Source: Sulfuriroseicoccus oceanibius
Lineage (GTDB): Bacteria > Verrucomicrobiota > Verrucomicrobiia > Verrucomicrobiales > SLCJ01
Length of the DNA stretch: 64,000 bases
Assembly (NCBI RefSeq): GCF_010681825.2
Contig: NZ_CP066776.1
Span: 3,410,001 to 3,474,000 of the forward strand
Direction of reading: 5' to 3'
Part shown: positions 56,089 through 64,000 of the stretch, in pieces
How positions within the stretch are numbered: position 1 is the first letter of the stretch
How the letters are laid out: every line of letters starts with the position of its first letter
Made by a program: the position numbers and the translations under genes
Notes under the pieces: model-generated
Database searches by the model: none
The model's input: the letters and a program-made list of their open reading frames with translations, nothing else
Told to the model about the DNA's origin: nothing

Positions 56089-56772
56089 ATGTCACGCATC
56101 CTCATCGTCGACGACGAACCAGATCTGGTCGATCTCCTGACCTTCAACATCGAAAGTGCGGGCCACACCGTGGCAACCGCCAGCAATGGCCTCGAAGCCC
56201 TCGAAGCCATGGACAAGTCGCGTCCGGATGCTGTGCTGCTCGATATGATGATGCCGCACATGGATGGAATCGCCACCCTCAAGGAGATGCGCAAGCGCCC
56301 TGGGTTTGCCGGCATTCCCGTGATCATGCTCACCGCCCGCTCCGCCGTGGAAGACCGCATCAAAGGCTTCGAGTCCGGTGCCGATGACTACCTGAGCAAA
56401 CCATTCGATTCAAAAGAACTGCAACTCCGTCTGGCCGCCGTACTGCGTCGCACCGAAGGCGATGGCGGCTCACCAGACATCCTCGAAGTCGGCTCGTTCC
56501 GCCTCGACCGCGAAACCCTCCGCCTCGACCTCGACAACCAGGTCGTCGATCTCACCGCCACCGAGTTCAAGCTCGTGCTTTTGTTGATGCAACACGAAGG
56601 CGAAGTGCAGGAGCGCGACCACCTGCTGCGCCAAGTCTGGGGATACCGCGACTCCACGCTCACCCGCACGCTCGACACACACATCAAACGCCTGCGCGAA
56701 AAGATTGGCGAATACGCCGAGCACATCGAAACGGTCCGCGGTGTCGGCTACGTATTCCACGCTGAAGTTTAA
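56089..56772 (+). CDS. phoB: PhoB/OmpR-family response regulator
   Basis: 227 residues from the ATG at 56089; the longer frame begins in the promoter region. The receiver has acid pair 8-9 (LIVDDEPDLVDLL), the phosphorylated Asp 52 in VLLDMMMPHMDG, Thr in MLTARSAVEDRI, and Lys in DYLSKPFDSKE. The C-terminal winged HTH (FRLDRETLRLD, LTATEFKLVLLLMQHEG, VWGYRDSTLTRTLDTHIKRL) is complete. Together with the next gene it forms a two-component pair. The PhoB name is a best guess; phosphate is the usual signal of such pairs, and another OmpR-type target is possible. Confidence 0.88.
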   Translation: MSRILIVDDEPDLVDLLTFNIESAGHTVATASNGLEALEAMDKSRPDAVLLDMMMPHMDGIATLKEMRKRPGFAGIPVIMLTARSAVEDRIKGFESGADDYLSKPFDSKELQLRLAAVLRRTEGDGGSPDILEVGSFRLDRETLRLDLDNQVVDLTATEFKLVLLLMQHEGEVQERDHLLRQVWGYRDSTLTRTLDTHIKRLREKIGEYAEHIETVRGVGYVFHAEV

Positions 56773-56865
56773 TTCCCCCGCAGCTTCAGTCTCCGCCGCC
56801 CGCGCACGATCACGTGACGGCCGGCGGATTTTTGCTACCTTCAGCAAGACTACGCTAATCCCTCC

Positions 56866-58101
56866 ATGATCGCAGGCAGCCCCATCGACTCCGCAACCTT
56901 TGTCATCGGCCTATTGGTCGGCGGCGCCATTGCGGCATTGTTCCGTTGGGCCCGGGAGACCCCGGAGAACAAAAAGGACACGAAGGAAGAACGGCAGCCC
57001 GCCCGCCCGTCGGACCAGGTCAATTTCACCACCCTTTCTGAAACTCTGGACCTCCTGCAAGAGGCGGTGATGCTCGTTGATCCGGACGATCTGGCCGTCG
57101 TCTACGCCAACAAGCGATGCGATCGCTTTTTCCGCACCAGTAATGAAATCACCGGCCGGCCGTTGCTCGACGTCTGCCGGTCCCACCAACTTCTCGAGCT
57201 GACCCAAAAAGCCATCACCTCAGGCAGCTCCGTGAAAGAAAAGCTCGGTGCGGCAGAGGACGACTCCCGCTTTTGGACCGTCTACATCACACTTGGCACG
57301 TCTCCGAAACCGGAGGATCCAAGCGCACCGAAGCCTCTCGTTCGCATCGTCATCCGCGACGATACCGAGCAAATCCGCACCGAGCAGATCCGGCGCGAGT
57401 TCATCGCCAACGCCTCCCACGAACTGCGCACCCCCATCACCATCATCTCCGGCTACATCGACAACCTGCTCGATGGCGCCATCAACCGCCCGGAACTCGC
57501 CACCAAGTTCCTCAAGGTCGCACGCAAACACAGCCACCGCACCAACCGGCTGATCGAAGACATGCTCACCATTTCCAAACTGGAGTCAGGCCAGATTGGA
57601 CAAATCACCTCGGAGCGCTTCTCTCTTGCCCGCTGCGCGGAACACGTCATCGATCAACTCCAACCGATCATCGACGCCCAATCGGCGACCGTCACCATTG
57701 AGACCGACCCCGAGTCCGAATTCATCGTCGGCGACCGCTTCTACTGGGATCAGATCATCTTCAACCTGACGGAGAACGCCCTGAAGAACAACCCCACCCA
57801 GCCAATCGACGTCAAGATCAGCACCCGTATCGAAGACGAACACCACGTGGTTGAGGTGACTGACAACGGCGTCGGCATCCCACTCAGCTCACAGCCTTTC
57901 ATCTTCAAACGCTTCTACCGCGTCCAGAAGGATCACTCACAAACGATCAAAGGCACCGGCCTCGGGCTCTCCATCGTCAAACGCGCCGTGGAAGCGCATG
58001 GCGGCTCCATCGAAGTCGACAGTGTGCCGCACCAGCACACCACATTCCGCGTCCTGCTTCCGCACACACACACTGAAGAGAGCGCCCCCCCGATCTCATA
58101 G
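56866..58101 (+). CDS. phoR: Sensor histidine kinase, PhoR-like
   Basis: 411 residues. One membrane helix (residues ~8-28) is followed by a PAS-like region (~60-165, with EAVMLVDPDDLAVVYANKRC), the HisKA dimerisation part with His 185 in FIANASHELRTPITII, and HATPase_c with N box (NLTENALKNN), G1 (TDNGVGIP), F (FKRFYRV) and G2 (GTGLGLSIV). The short one-helix sensor is typical of PhoR. It lies 93 bp downstream of the regulator gene. Environmental phosphate is the likely signal, transmitted through a Pst system not seen here. Confidence 0.9.
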   Translation: MIAGSPIDSATFVIGLLVGGAIAALFRWARETPENKKDTKEERQPARPSDQVNFTTLSETLDLLQEAVMLVDPDDLAVVYANKRCDRFFRTSNEITGRPLLDVCRSHQLLELTQKAITSGSSVKEKLGAAEDDSRFWTVYITLGTSPKPEDPSAPKPLVRIVIRDDTEQIRTEQIRREFIANASHELRTPITIISGYIDNLLDGAINRPELATKFLKVARKHSHRTNRLIEDMLTISKLESGQIGQITSERFSLARCAEHVIDQLQPIIDAQSATVTIETDPESEFIVGDRFYWDQIIFNLTENALKNNPTQPIDVKISTRIEDEHHVVEVTDNGVGIPLSSQPFIFKRFYRVQKDHSQTIKGTGLGLSIVKRAVEAHGGSIEVDSVPHQHTTFRVLLPHTHTEESAPPIS

Positions 58102-58848
58102 GAATGCGGGATGCCTTCGTCGAGGAATCAGTCGAGGGACTGCATTCGCGACTCAAGGGGCGGAACACGCAATGTTCGCTGCGCTCCGATTCCGATAGCG
58201 TGGCGACAGCGAGGCGCGGACCGCGCTGGGCGTTGCAAGTGTATTGCAGATCAAGAGTCAATCAGCCTTTTCCACGCCCCACTCTTCCCTGAAGGGTAAA
58301 TGCAAACCAGCCCAGGGTGACGGGAGCCTCAGGCGACCACACCCTAGGTAACCCGCCCCATAACCTCGGCCAAGCGTGCGGCGCAGATCCACCAATCCCA
58401 GCCGCCCGCAGGCCCTCGGGCAGCTCCGACAAAACAACCTCATCCCTTTTCCGTGGCTTTTTTTGCCTCTTCGTGGCCATCCCTACCGGCTCCGCCTCCA
58501 ATCAAAAGCAGCGATTCTCGCCGCACTCCCATACCTCCGCAACCTCGCTTTGGGTCTTGAGGTCTTTCCGTGAGCCCGTCCTATCCGCGACTCCGATTGG
58601 GATATCGATATCGATGAGGAGCCCCAAAGCCACTGCACCTCCGACCCAGTCGCCAAGCTCCATCCATAGTGCACAGCCAGACCGCTCCATCTCTTGATAG
58701 GAGATCGCAAACCAGCTCGGGTGACGAGAGCCTCAGGCGCCCCCCTGGGACACGCGCACCAAACCAATCCAGCAGATCGCGCGATTTGACCCGACCTCAA
58801 CACCTGCCCACTAGCCGCCCTCCAAGCGCCGCGACACAATACACCAGG
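58102..58848. repeat. Repeat-filled intergenic region
   Basis: No gene is supported. A phrase GCAAACCAGCCCAGGGTGAC (from 58302) recurs as GCAAACCAGCTCGGGTGACG (from 58707). Between them lies CGATTGGGATATCGATATCG (58594-58613), whose relative is at 11712-11731. A stretch rich in CGTGGCGACAGCGAGGCGCG follows the phoR gene. The region is a repeat sink like those at 11.2 and 1.3 kb. Open frames cross it without coding character. Confidence 0.7.
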
Positions 58849-59409
58849 CTACTCCTCGACAGCCGAGGGCTCGGTCATTTTCAGCAAAGCTTCCAAATGC
58901 TCGAAGTGAATCGGCTTACGCAACATGGTCACCGGACCCGCCTGCATGATCCGCCACAGCACCTCTCCGTCCGGATGACCGCTGATCACAAACAAAGGCA
59001 CATCCGGGTGGCTCTTGCGGATCCTCGTGTATAACTCGTCGCCGGCCAGATCAGGTTGGTTCAAGTCGAGCAGGATCAAGTCCGGCTGGTTCACCGCCAA
59101 CTGCCCGATCGCCTCTTCGGCGTTCTTCACCAGCACCGGTGCGACTCCGGACTTCGTCAAATACTGCCCCACCATCACCCGCATCGCCTCATCCGTGTCA
59201 ATCAACATGACCGAACGCTCGCGAGGTTCCTCTTTCTTCAAAATATCACGGTCGAGGAGCTTGCGCTTGATTCGCCAACGCCCACCGATCTGCACTGCTG
59301 GCAACTGCTGCCTCTGAACCAGGTAATATACCGTCGGTAAGGGAATCCTAAGGTATTGAGACGTCTCCTTGACCGTCATCAAATCGGGCAATTCTTCGTT
59401 TTCAGCCAT
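58849..59409 (-). CDS. Excisionase-like HTH fused to a receiver domain
   Basis: 186 residues from the ATG at 59409; a frame start farther upstream adds no domain. The first ~55 residues are a MerR/excisionase-type HTH: DLMTVKETSQYLRIPLPTVY followed by QIGGRWRIKRKLLD. Residues ~65-180 are a full receiver domain with acids Asp 71 and Asp 73, phospho-acceptor Asp 115 (LILLDLNQPDLAGDE), Ser 143 of VISGHPD and Lys 165 of MLRKPIHF. The order is DNA-binding first, receiver last, the reverse of OmpR-type regulators. No kinase gene is beside it, although phoR is close. Its targets are unknown. Confidence 0.85.
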   Translation of the reverse strand: MAENEELPDLMTVKETSQYLRIPLPTVYYLVQRQQLPAVQIGGRWRIKRKLLDRDILKKEEPRERSVMLIDTDEAMRVMVGQYLTKSGVAPVLVKNAEEAIGQLAVNQPDLILLDLNQPDLAGDELYTRIRKSHPDVPLFVISGHPDGEVLWRIMQAGPVTMLRKPIHFEHLEALLKMTEPSAVEE

Positions 59410-59602
59410 GCGTGTTGTGAGAGTTGAGGATTCCATTCCCCACTTGTTACGCCGGAGAACATTAGCGGGACGCAACACATCTAGAAATTCTTAGAATTCC
59501 CGTAATCCCCACAACAATAATGGCTCACACCATCAGATCAAACAATGTTTACCCCAATCGCAAATCAAGACTCTCCCGCCTGAATAGACCTCCAACTCCG
59601 GC

Positions 59603-61543
59603 TCAGCGGCCAAAGCGGCGCGCCAGCTCGGCAAACCCGATATGCACCAACGTCGGCCGCCCCTGCGGACAACAATAAGGCATCCGGCACCCGAACAAAC
59701 GCTCCGCCAGCTGCGCTGCGCCAGCCGCATCCAGTGCGGTATCGACCGAAGCTCCTCCGCCAAGCTCGAACTCGCGGGCGAGCACCCGCGCGACACCGAC
59801 CTGCAGCTTGCGACGCTCGCCATCCGACGGAGCGCCCACAGCGCCGCGCCTGACATCACCAACGGTTGCAAAAACCTGGCGGATCACATCCGCTGCATTC
59901 ACCTGCTTCACACCGGCCGGCAGAGAACTTACCTTGAACGTACGCGCACCGAACTCCTCAATCTCGAAGCCGACCGCACACAACTCGTCGAGCACCTCGA
60001 CAATCGTCTCGTATTCTTCCTGCTCGGTTTCCAATGTCACCGGCAACAACAGACGCTGAGACGCCGACTCATCAGCTCCCTCCGGTTGCTCGTCGGCCAA
60101 CTGCTCATAGACAATCCGCTCGCGTGCGGCACGCACATGCAGAAGCGCCAGCCCCTCATCGGTTTCATAGAGGACGTAGCCGTCTGCCAGCACAGACAGA
60201 AAGACAAAATCATCCGGGATCCCGGCATTGGAGTCCAAATCATCGTCCGCACCTTCCTCCGGCCCGGCTGCAGCCTGAGCGACGGGTGTGGTTTTTTTGT
60301 TCCGAAGCTCGTTGGCAGCCGCCACGACATCGTCGACCACCGGTTGCATCTCAGGCTGCGTCACACGCGGCTTGATCGACTCCGTACTCAGCTTGAATGC
60401 AGGACGTGCTGGTGCCGGGCGGGCCGTCTTGGGTGCCTCGGCCGAGGGGGGCGCCGGTGTCAGCCGCACTGCAGGAGACGCTGGCTTTTTCGCGGGAGCC
60501 GGTGCCTTGGACGGTGCGACCTCGATCGCATCGGCACCGCTTTCGGCTCCGGACGGATTCTCCAATGAAGCCACCAACGCATCATAAACCGCACGCTCAA
60601 CCGCACCGGTCTTCTGGAAGCGCACCTCTTTCTTCGCCGGGTGCACGTTGATATCGAAGCTTCCTGCAGGAAGTTCTAGAAACAAGAAAGCCAGCGGATG
60701 CCCGTCCCGCTCGACCAGCCCGCGGTACGCCTCTTTGATCGCACGGAACAAGACCGAGTTCTCCACCGGCCGGCCATTCAAAAAGACCCACTGCATGCGT
60801 CGGTTCGGACGGCTCACTCCAGGGCGGCTCATCACACCGGTGACTTTGATCCCGGCGTTTTCAAAAGGCTCCATCTCGAACAACCCGCCTGCAATTTCAT
60901 CGCCGACCAACCCGCGCACACGTTCCCACTGGTCCCCCGTCGCCGGCAGATCCAACGAGACTCTTCCGTCACGCACCAGGCGGAACGCGACTTTTGGGTG
61001 AGCAATCGCGTGCAAGCGCACCTGCTGGTCAATGTGACCAAACTCCGTGTTCTCTGTTTTCAGGAACTTGCGCCGCGCCGGCACATTCACAAAGAGTGAC
61101 CGCACCTCGACCGACGTGCCCGGAGCACATCCGTCGTCGCGCACCTCGACCAGGCGACCTCCGTCCACTTCCACGCACGTGCCATTGAGCGCTCCGTGTT
61201 CGCAGGTGCGCAGCTTGAAGCGCGAGACACTTGCCACACTCGGCAACGCTTCACCACGGAACCCAAGCGTACTCACCGTCACCAGATCCTCTGCAGTTTT
61301 GATCTTACTGGTGGCGTGGCGCTCGATACACATCACCGCGTCGTCGCGGGTCATTCCGGCGCCATTGTCGGTCACCCGGATCAACCCGGCACCACCCTTA
61401 CCAATCTGCACTTCAATGGATGTCGCCCCAGCATCGAGTGCGTTATCGAGCAGTTCGCGCACAACCGAAGCCGGACGCTCAACGACCTCACCGGCAGCCA
61501 CTTGGCTCGCCAATGTATCAGGCATGACGGCAATTTTTCCCAT
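59603..61543 (-). CDS. mutL: DNA mismatch repair protein MutL
   Basis: 646 residues. The GHKL ATPase part is complete: VAAGEVVERPASVVRELLDN, LIRVTDNGAGMTRDDAVMCI, ATSKIKTAEDLVTVSTLGFR and GEALPSVASVSRF. The transducer domain has NVPARRKFLKTENTEF and NRRMQWVFLNGRPVENS. A Pro/Ala-rich linker (~340-420) leads to the dimerisation domain, ending CRMPYCCPQGRPTLVHI. It links MutS to the downstream repair steps. No mutS is near. The long linker is acidic and A-rich but in frame. Confidence 0.95.
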   Translation of the reverse strand: MGKIAVMPDTLASQVAAGEVVERPASVVRELLDNALDAGATSIEVQIGKGGAGLIRVTDNGAGMTRDDAVMCIERHATSKIKTAEDLVTVSTLGFRGEALPSVASVSRFKLRTCEHGALNGTCVEVDGGRLVEVRDDGCAPGTSVEVRSLFVNVPARRKFLKTENTEFGHIDQQVRLHAIAHPKVAFRLVRDGRVSLDLPATGDQWERVRGLVGDEIAGGLFEMEPFENAGIKVTGVMSRPGVSRPNRRMQWVFLNGRPVENSVLFRAIKEAYRGLVERDGHPLAFLFLELPAGSFDINVHPAKKEVRFQKTGAVERAVYDALVASLENPSGAESGADAIEVAPSKAPAPAKKPASPAVRLTPAPPSAEAPKTARPAPARPAFKLSTESIKPRVTQPEMQPVVDDVVAAANELRNKKTTPVAQAAAGPEEGADDDLDSNAGIPDDFVFLSVLADGYVLYETDEGLALLHVRAARERIVYEQLADEQPEGADESASQRLLLPVTLETEQEEYETIVEVLDELCAVGFEIEEFGARTFKVSSLPAGVKQVNAADVIRQVFATVGDVRRGAVGAPSDGERRKLQVGVARVLAREFELGGGASVDTALDAAGAAQLAERLFGCRMPYCCPQGRPTLVHIGFAELARRFGR

Positions 61544-61676
61544 GGATCTCAGACTGGAAGTGATAATGTTCTCGTGGTAGTGAATCGCCGACTACCACGC
61601 GCGAGGCGCATGTTGCCGCCTCACCGATCCCCCCGCAAGCGCGGATCTCATCGAACCGATCCTCCCCCGAACCATT

Positions 61677-62093
61677 ATGATCACCATTTCCCCACGAGCC
61701 GTCGAAGAATTGCAGTCGATCAAAGCCTCGAAAAACGCACCGGACAACCACGGTCTCCGCATTCTCGTCCAAAAGGGCGGATGCGCCGGCATGCAGTACG
61801 GCATGAAGTTCGACGCCCCCGCCACCGATGACGACATCACCGAAGCCGACGGCGTGCGCGTTCTCATCGATCCCCAAAGCCTGCCTTACCTCAAAGGTTG
61901 CGTTCTCGACTTCTCCGACGCCCTCTCCGACAGCGGCTTCAAAATCAACAACCCGAACGCCGAACGCAGCTGCGGATGCGGCTCATCCTTTGAACCAACC
62001 CAAACCACGGCCGAAGCCAACGCCACCCCGCCGACCGACCCCGAAATCGAAGCACTGGAATGCACTCCTGATGAGGAGGATACGCAATCGTGA
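61677..62093 (+). CDS. A-type iron-sulfur cluster carrier (ErpA/IscA-like)
   Basis: 138 residues. The Cys motif is complete: GGCAGMQYGMKF (first Cys) and the CGCG pair in ERSCGCGSSF. The N-terminus ISPRAVEELQSIKA is typical. A ~35-residue acidic tail (EIEALECTPDEEDTQS) is beyond the family length. The protein carries clusters to target apoproteins. Neither isc nor suf genes are adjacent, so it stands alone, divergent from mutL. Confidence 0.9.
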   Translation: MITISPRAVEELQSIKASKNAPDNHGLRILVQKGGCAGMQYGMKFDAPATDDDITEADGVRVLIDPQSLPYLKGCVLDFSDALSDSGFKINNPNAERSCGCGSSFEPTQTTAEANATPPTDPEIEALECTPDEEDTQS

Positions 62094-62298
62094 CGACGCC
62101 AGATCCGCAGCGGGATGCATAATTTTCAAAATATTTTCCGCTGCGTGAAAGAGGGGTTGCCCGACGTGCGAATTGTGATCCATACAAGCGTCTGACAGAT
62201 CTCCGTATTGCCTTGACAATCCAAGCAGTTAGAGAGAAACAATCCTTGGGCGTTCAGCCGCCCGCCACTATGACCCCTCTCCCCGCCTGCCCCGATTC

Positions 62299-63132
62299 AT
62301 GAAGAACCGAGGACTGATTCTCGAACAACAAGTTCTGGATCTCCAGCGCACCCGCTCTGGAGGAGCCAACCGACGCCGCCCGAAGCGCTTCCTGCTCGGC
62401 TGGACGGTCACCATGACGCTCCTCATCACAGCGGCCACATTTTCGTGGATTTTCTGCCTCTATGTCTTCGGCCATCCGGAGCGGCCGTTCAGCTATGACG
62501 TGCTGAGCAAACTCCAGCGCATCGAACCACCGAAGCGCTTCGACCACCTGACCGTCCCAGACGGATCCGCCTACAAACCCAAGGAAATCTTCGCCCGCTA
62601 CCTGCGCTATCCGCAGGCAGGTGAAGAACACCTGCTCGAGCTGAACGCGGAGCTTCACCGCAACTTCGTCACCAACTACTCCAAGGCCGACAGCATCGAC
62701 TACGTCCGCGGCAAGTTCCGGGTCTTTGACATCCAGCCCTTGGATGAATCGCACATCTTCCCGTCCGGTGTCGCCATCTGCGCCCAGGCGGTCGACTGCC
62801 CGGATTTGACCATCGAGTATCTCTTCCCCGGCGAGGCGATCCCACAGGACTTCTTCCGCCCGGGCGATGTGCTCAGCATTGAGGGCACCACCGCATTTGC
62901 CACCGTGCTCAACTGCGCACAGATCGCGGAGAGCAAACTCTGCCTCACGCTCGTGCCACTCGTTTACGGATCGTACGTCGGCCCGAATGGCTCGACCGTC
63001 GCGCTGTCGCCACCGGACAAGATCAACTTGAAGACCAGCTGGCCGGTCGCCGGCGGTCACCTCCCACCAAGCCAGATCGCCGGTGACCAAAGCAAGCGCG
63101 ACGCTCCAGGTGCCGTCGCCGGCCTGCGCTAA
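62299..63132 (+). CDS. Unassigned single-pass membrane protein
   Basis: 277 residues. One helix near the N-terminus (residues ~32-54, LLGWTVTMTLLITAATFSWI) follows a basic segment (RRRPKR). The large C-terminal part is expected outside the cytoplasm. It holds RPFSYDVLSKLQRIEPPKRF, FARYLRYPQAGEEHLLELNA and DIQPLDESHIFPSGVAICAQ. No family is known to me. A 10-codon frame (62270-62302) overlaps its start as ATGA and could couple translation. A sigma-70-like -35 word TTGACA stands at about 62213. Confidence 0.75.
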   Translation: MKNRGLILEQQVLDLQRTRSGGANRRRPKRFLLGWTVTMTLLITAATFSWIFCLYVFGHPERPFSYDVLSKLQRIEPPKRFDHLTVPDGSAYKPKEIFARYLRYPQAGEEHLLELNAELHRNFVTNYSKADSIDYVRGKFRVFDIQPLDESHIFPSGVAICAQAVDCPDLTIEYLFPGEAIPQDFFRPGDVLSIEGTTAFATVLNCAQIAESKLCLTLVPLVYGSYVGPNGSTVALSPPDKINLKTSWPVAGGHLPPSQIAGDQSKRDAPGAVAGLR

Positions 63133-63148
63133 CCCCGTGAAAGATCAA

Positions 63149-63199
63149 AACAAAAAGCGCCCGTGGATCGAAACTTGATCCACGGGCGCTTTCTTTTTG
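63149..63199. terminator. Bidirectional terminator between convergent genes
   Basis: The perfect stem AAAGCGCCCGTGGATC/GATCCACGGGCGCTTT (63154-63169 and 63177-63192) is followed by T-rich ends on both sides (TTCTTTTTG on plus, TTTGTTTTG on minus). It serves the genes at 62299-63132 and 63223-64000. Confidence 0.9.
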
Positions 63200-63222
63200 A
63201 TCTGTGATCACGCACGATCAAC

Positions 63223-64000
63223 CTACTCGTCGTCAGGCAACTCCTGATACAAAGGATCCGGATCACGGGTCGGCAACTCAGGCTCACGCTCGCGGCGCTC
63301 GCGCTCGATCCCCACCAGCCCGGCCGTCACATCGACTTCCGGCAACGGCGGCAGGCCCAACGGAGCATCATCAGGCACCGGATCGATCGGAAACCCATCC
63401 ACCTCGCGCGTCGGCAAACCCTCGCCCGGTTCGACAGGAATCAAGGGACGGCCATCACCCTCCTTCGGGGCCAGCGAGTCGCGCACAAACGGAGCCATTC
63501 CACGGCGCGCCGCGGTCGGCGTCAGCCACACGCGCCGCAACACCTTGCCGCTCTCAGCAGACAAGGTCACCCGGCCGACCACCTGCCTCCGCACGTCGAT
63601 CAGCCGGATCACCCAGATCGGATCGTCCGTGAAGTCGATCGCCCGCAGGGTGTAGGTGACTTCATTGAAGCCGACCTTCTCTTGGCGTGCGAGATCGTCG
63701 ACAATCGCAAACGCGCTTTCACTGTTCACCTTGATCTTGGCGGCGTCGACAAACCCCGACGGCACTCTGCCGGGATAGAATGCGGAGTTCACCCCCCTGG
63801 TGACCACACGCGTCTCATCCGCCCAATAGGAGCGCAGCGTCGTCGGTGATTCGGGATCGAAGACCACCACCACCCATTCCCGTGGGTTCGGCTCGCCACG
63901 TTCAGCGCTCAGACTGACGATGTGATCGAACTTCGCCGCGCCGTACTGCCGCTCAAGCGCATTCACCGCCTGACTCGAGGTCAGATCGGCAAACGCTGGA
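63223..64000 (-). CDS. Protein of unknown function (partial, N-terminus off the right edge)
   Basis: The frame is open to the window edge, so the start lies beyond it; a GTG at 63966 is an unlikely start because coding-like sequence (FADLTSSQAVNALERQYGAA) precedes it. The visible ~258 residues start with a mixed domain (EWVVVVFDPESPTTLRSYWA, VGFNEVTYTLRAIDFTDDPI, WVIRLIDVRRQVVGRVTL, SAESGKVLRRVWL), which resembles PepSY-like strands but is not proven. The last ~80 residues are P/E/D-rich (GLPPLPEVDVTAGLVGIERE) and probably unfolded. No membrane helix is seen in the visible part. Confidence 0.7.
   Translation of the reverse strand, partial: PAFADLTSSQAVNALERQYGAAKFDHIVSLSAERGEPNPREWVVVVFDPESPTTLRSYWADETRVVTRGVNSAFYPGRVPSGFVDAAKIKVNSESAFAIVDDLARQEKVGFNEVTYTLRAIDFTDDPIWVIRLIDVRRQVVGRVTLSAESGKVLRRVWLTPTAARRGMAPFVRDSLAPKEGDGRPLIPVEPGEGLPTREVDGFPIDPVPDDAPLGLPPLPEVDVTAGLVGIERERREREPELPTRDPDPLYQELPDDE

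Noticed and set aside
58849-59409. A prophage excisionase
   Set aside because: The protein has an intact receiver domain, and no integrase or phage genes are near.

Overview
The window looks like a chromosomal segment of a bacterium of the phylum Verrucomicrobiota, probably order Verrucomicrobiales. The reasons are a run of exported proteins ending in the PEP-CTERM signature with a G-rich membrane segment and an RRRK-type tail, a GntR-type regulator with a LacI-like sensor half, high GC, many short lineage-type intergenic repeats, and the 16S sequence. This placement is inference from familiarity and was not tested by a database search.

Layout. 1-7.2 kb: a cluster of six minus-strand genes for exported proteins. 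Five carry PEP-CTERM sorting signals, and each has its own hairpin terminator. The first gene runs off the left edge. It has two copies of a domain that occurs once in each of the next two genes. A block of roughly 360-bp tandem repeats separates it from the rest. 7.4-36.6 kb: mostly housekeeping genes: a GntR/LacI-like regulator, pgsA, a PfkB-type sugar kinase, bcp, deoC, a PstS-OmpA fusion with a membrane partner, an ArsC/Spx-like protein, a GT39-like membrane protein, recJ, thiE, accBC, alr, a HerA-like ATPase operon, a metal permease, chrA and prmA. 36.7-43.2 kb: a basic HTH protein, then a complete minus-strand rRNA operon (16S, tRNA-Ile, tRNA-Ala, 23S, 5S) with a visible promoter and terminator. 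43.2-48.8 kb: a LysR regulator and a surface-polysaccharide group (two sulfotransferase-like genes divergent from a large GT4 glycosyltransferase). 49-64 kb: DEAD-box helicase, ruvC, a PAP2 protein, an M14-type deacylase, gatCA, phoBR, an HTH-receiver protein, mutL, an A-type Fe-S carrier, and two unassigned genes, one cut by the right edge.

The most interesting item is a small non-autonomous element seen three times (6248-6447, 16027-16134, 25834-26034). It has about 17-bp terminal inverted repeats starting TACCATTT. In all three copies its end lies on, or one codon beyond, the stop codon of a minus-strand gene. In two copies it is flanked by a direct TTA repeat, the reverse complement of a TAA stop. 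In the first copy it separates a PEP-CTERM gene from what looks like its own terminator. No transposase, integrase, prophage or CRISPR array is visible in the window.

Other dispersed repeats fill the long gaps at 1.1-2.2, 11.2-12.0, 22.7-23.2 and 58.1-58.8 kb. Several share sequence with one another, so these gaps are collection points for repeats rather than missed genes.
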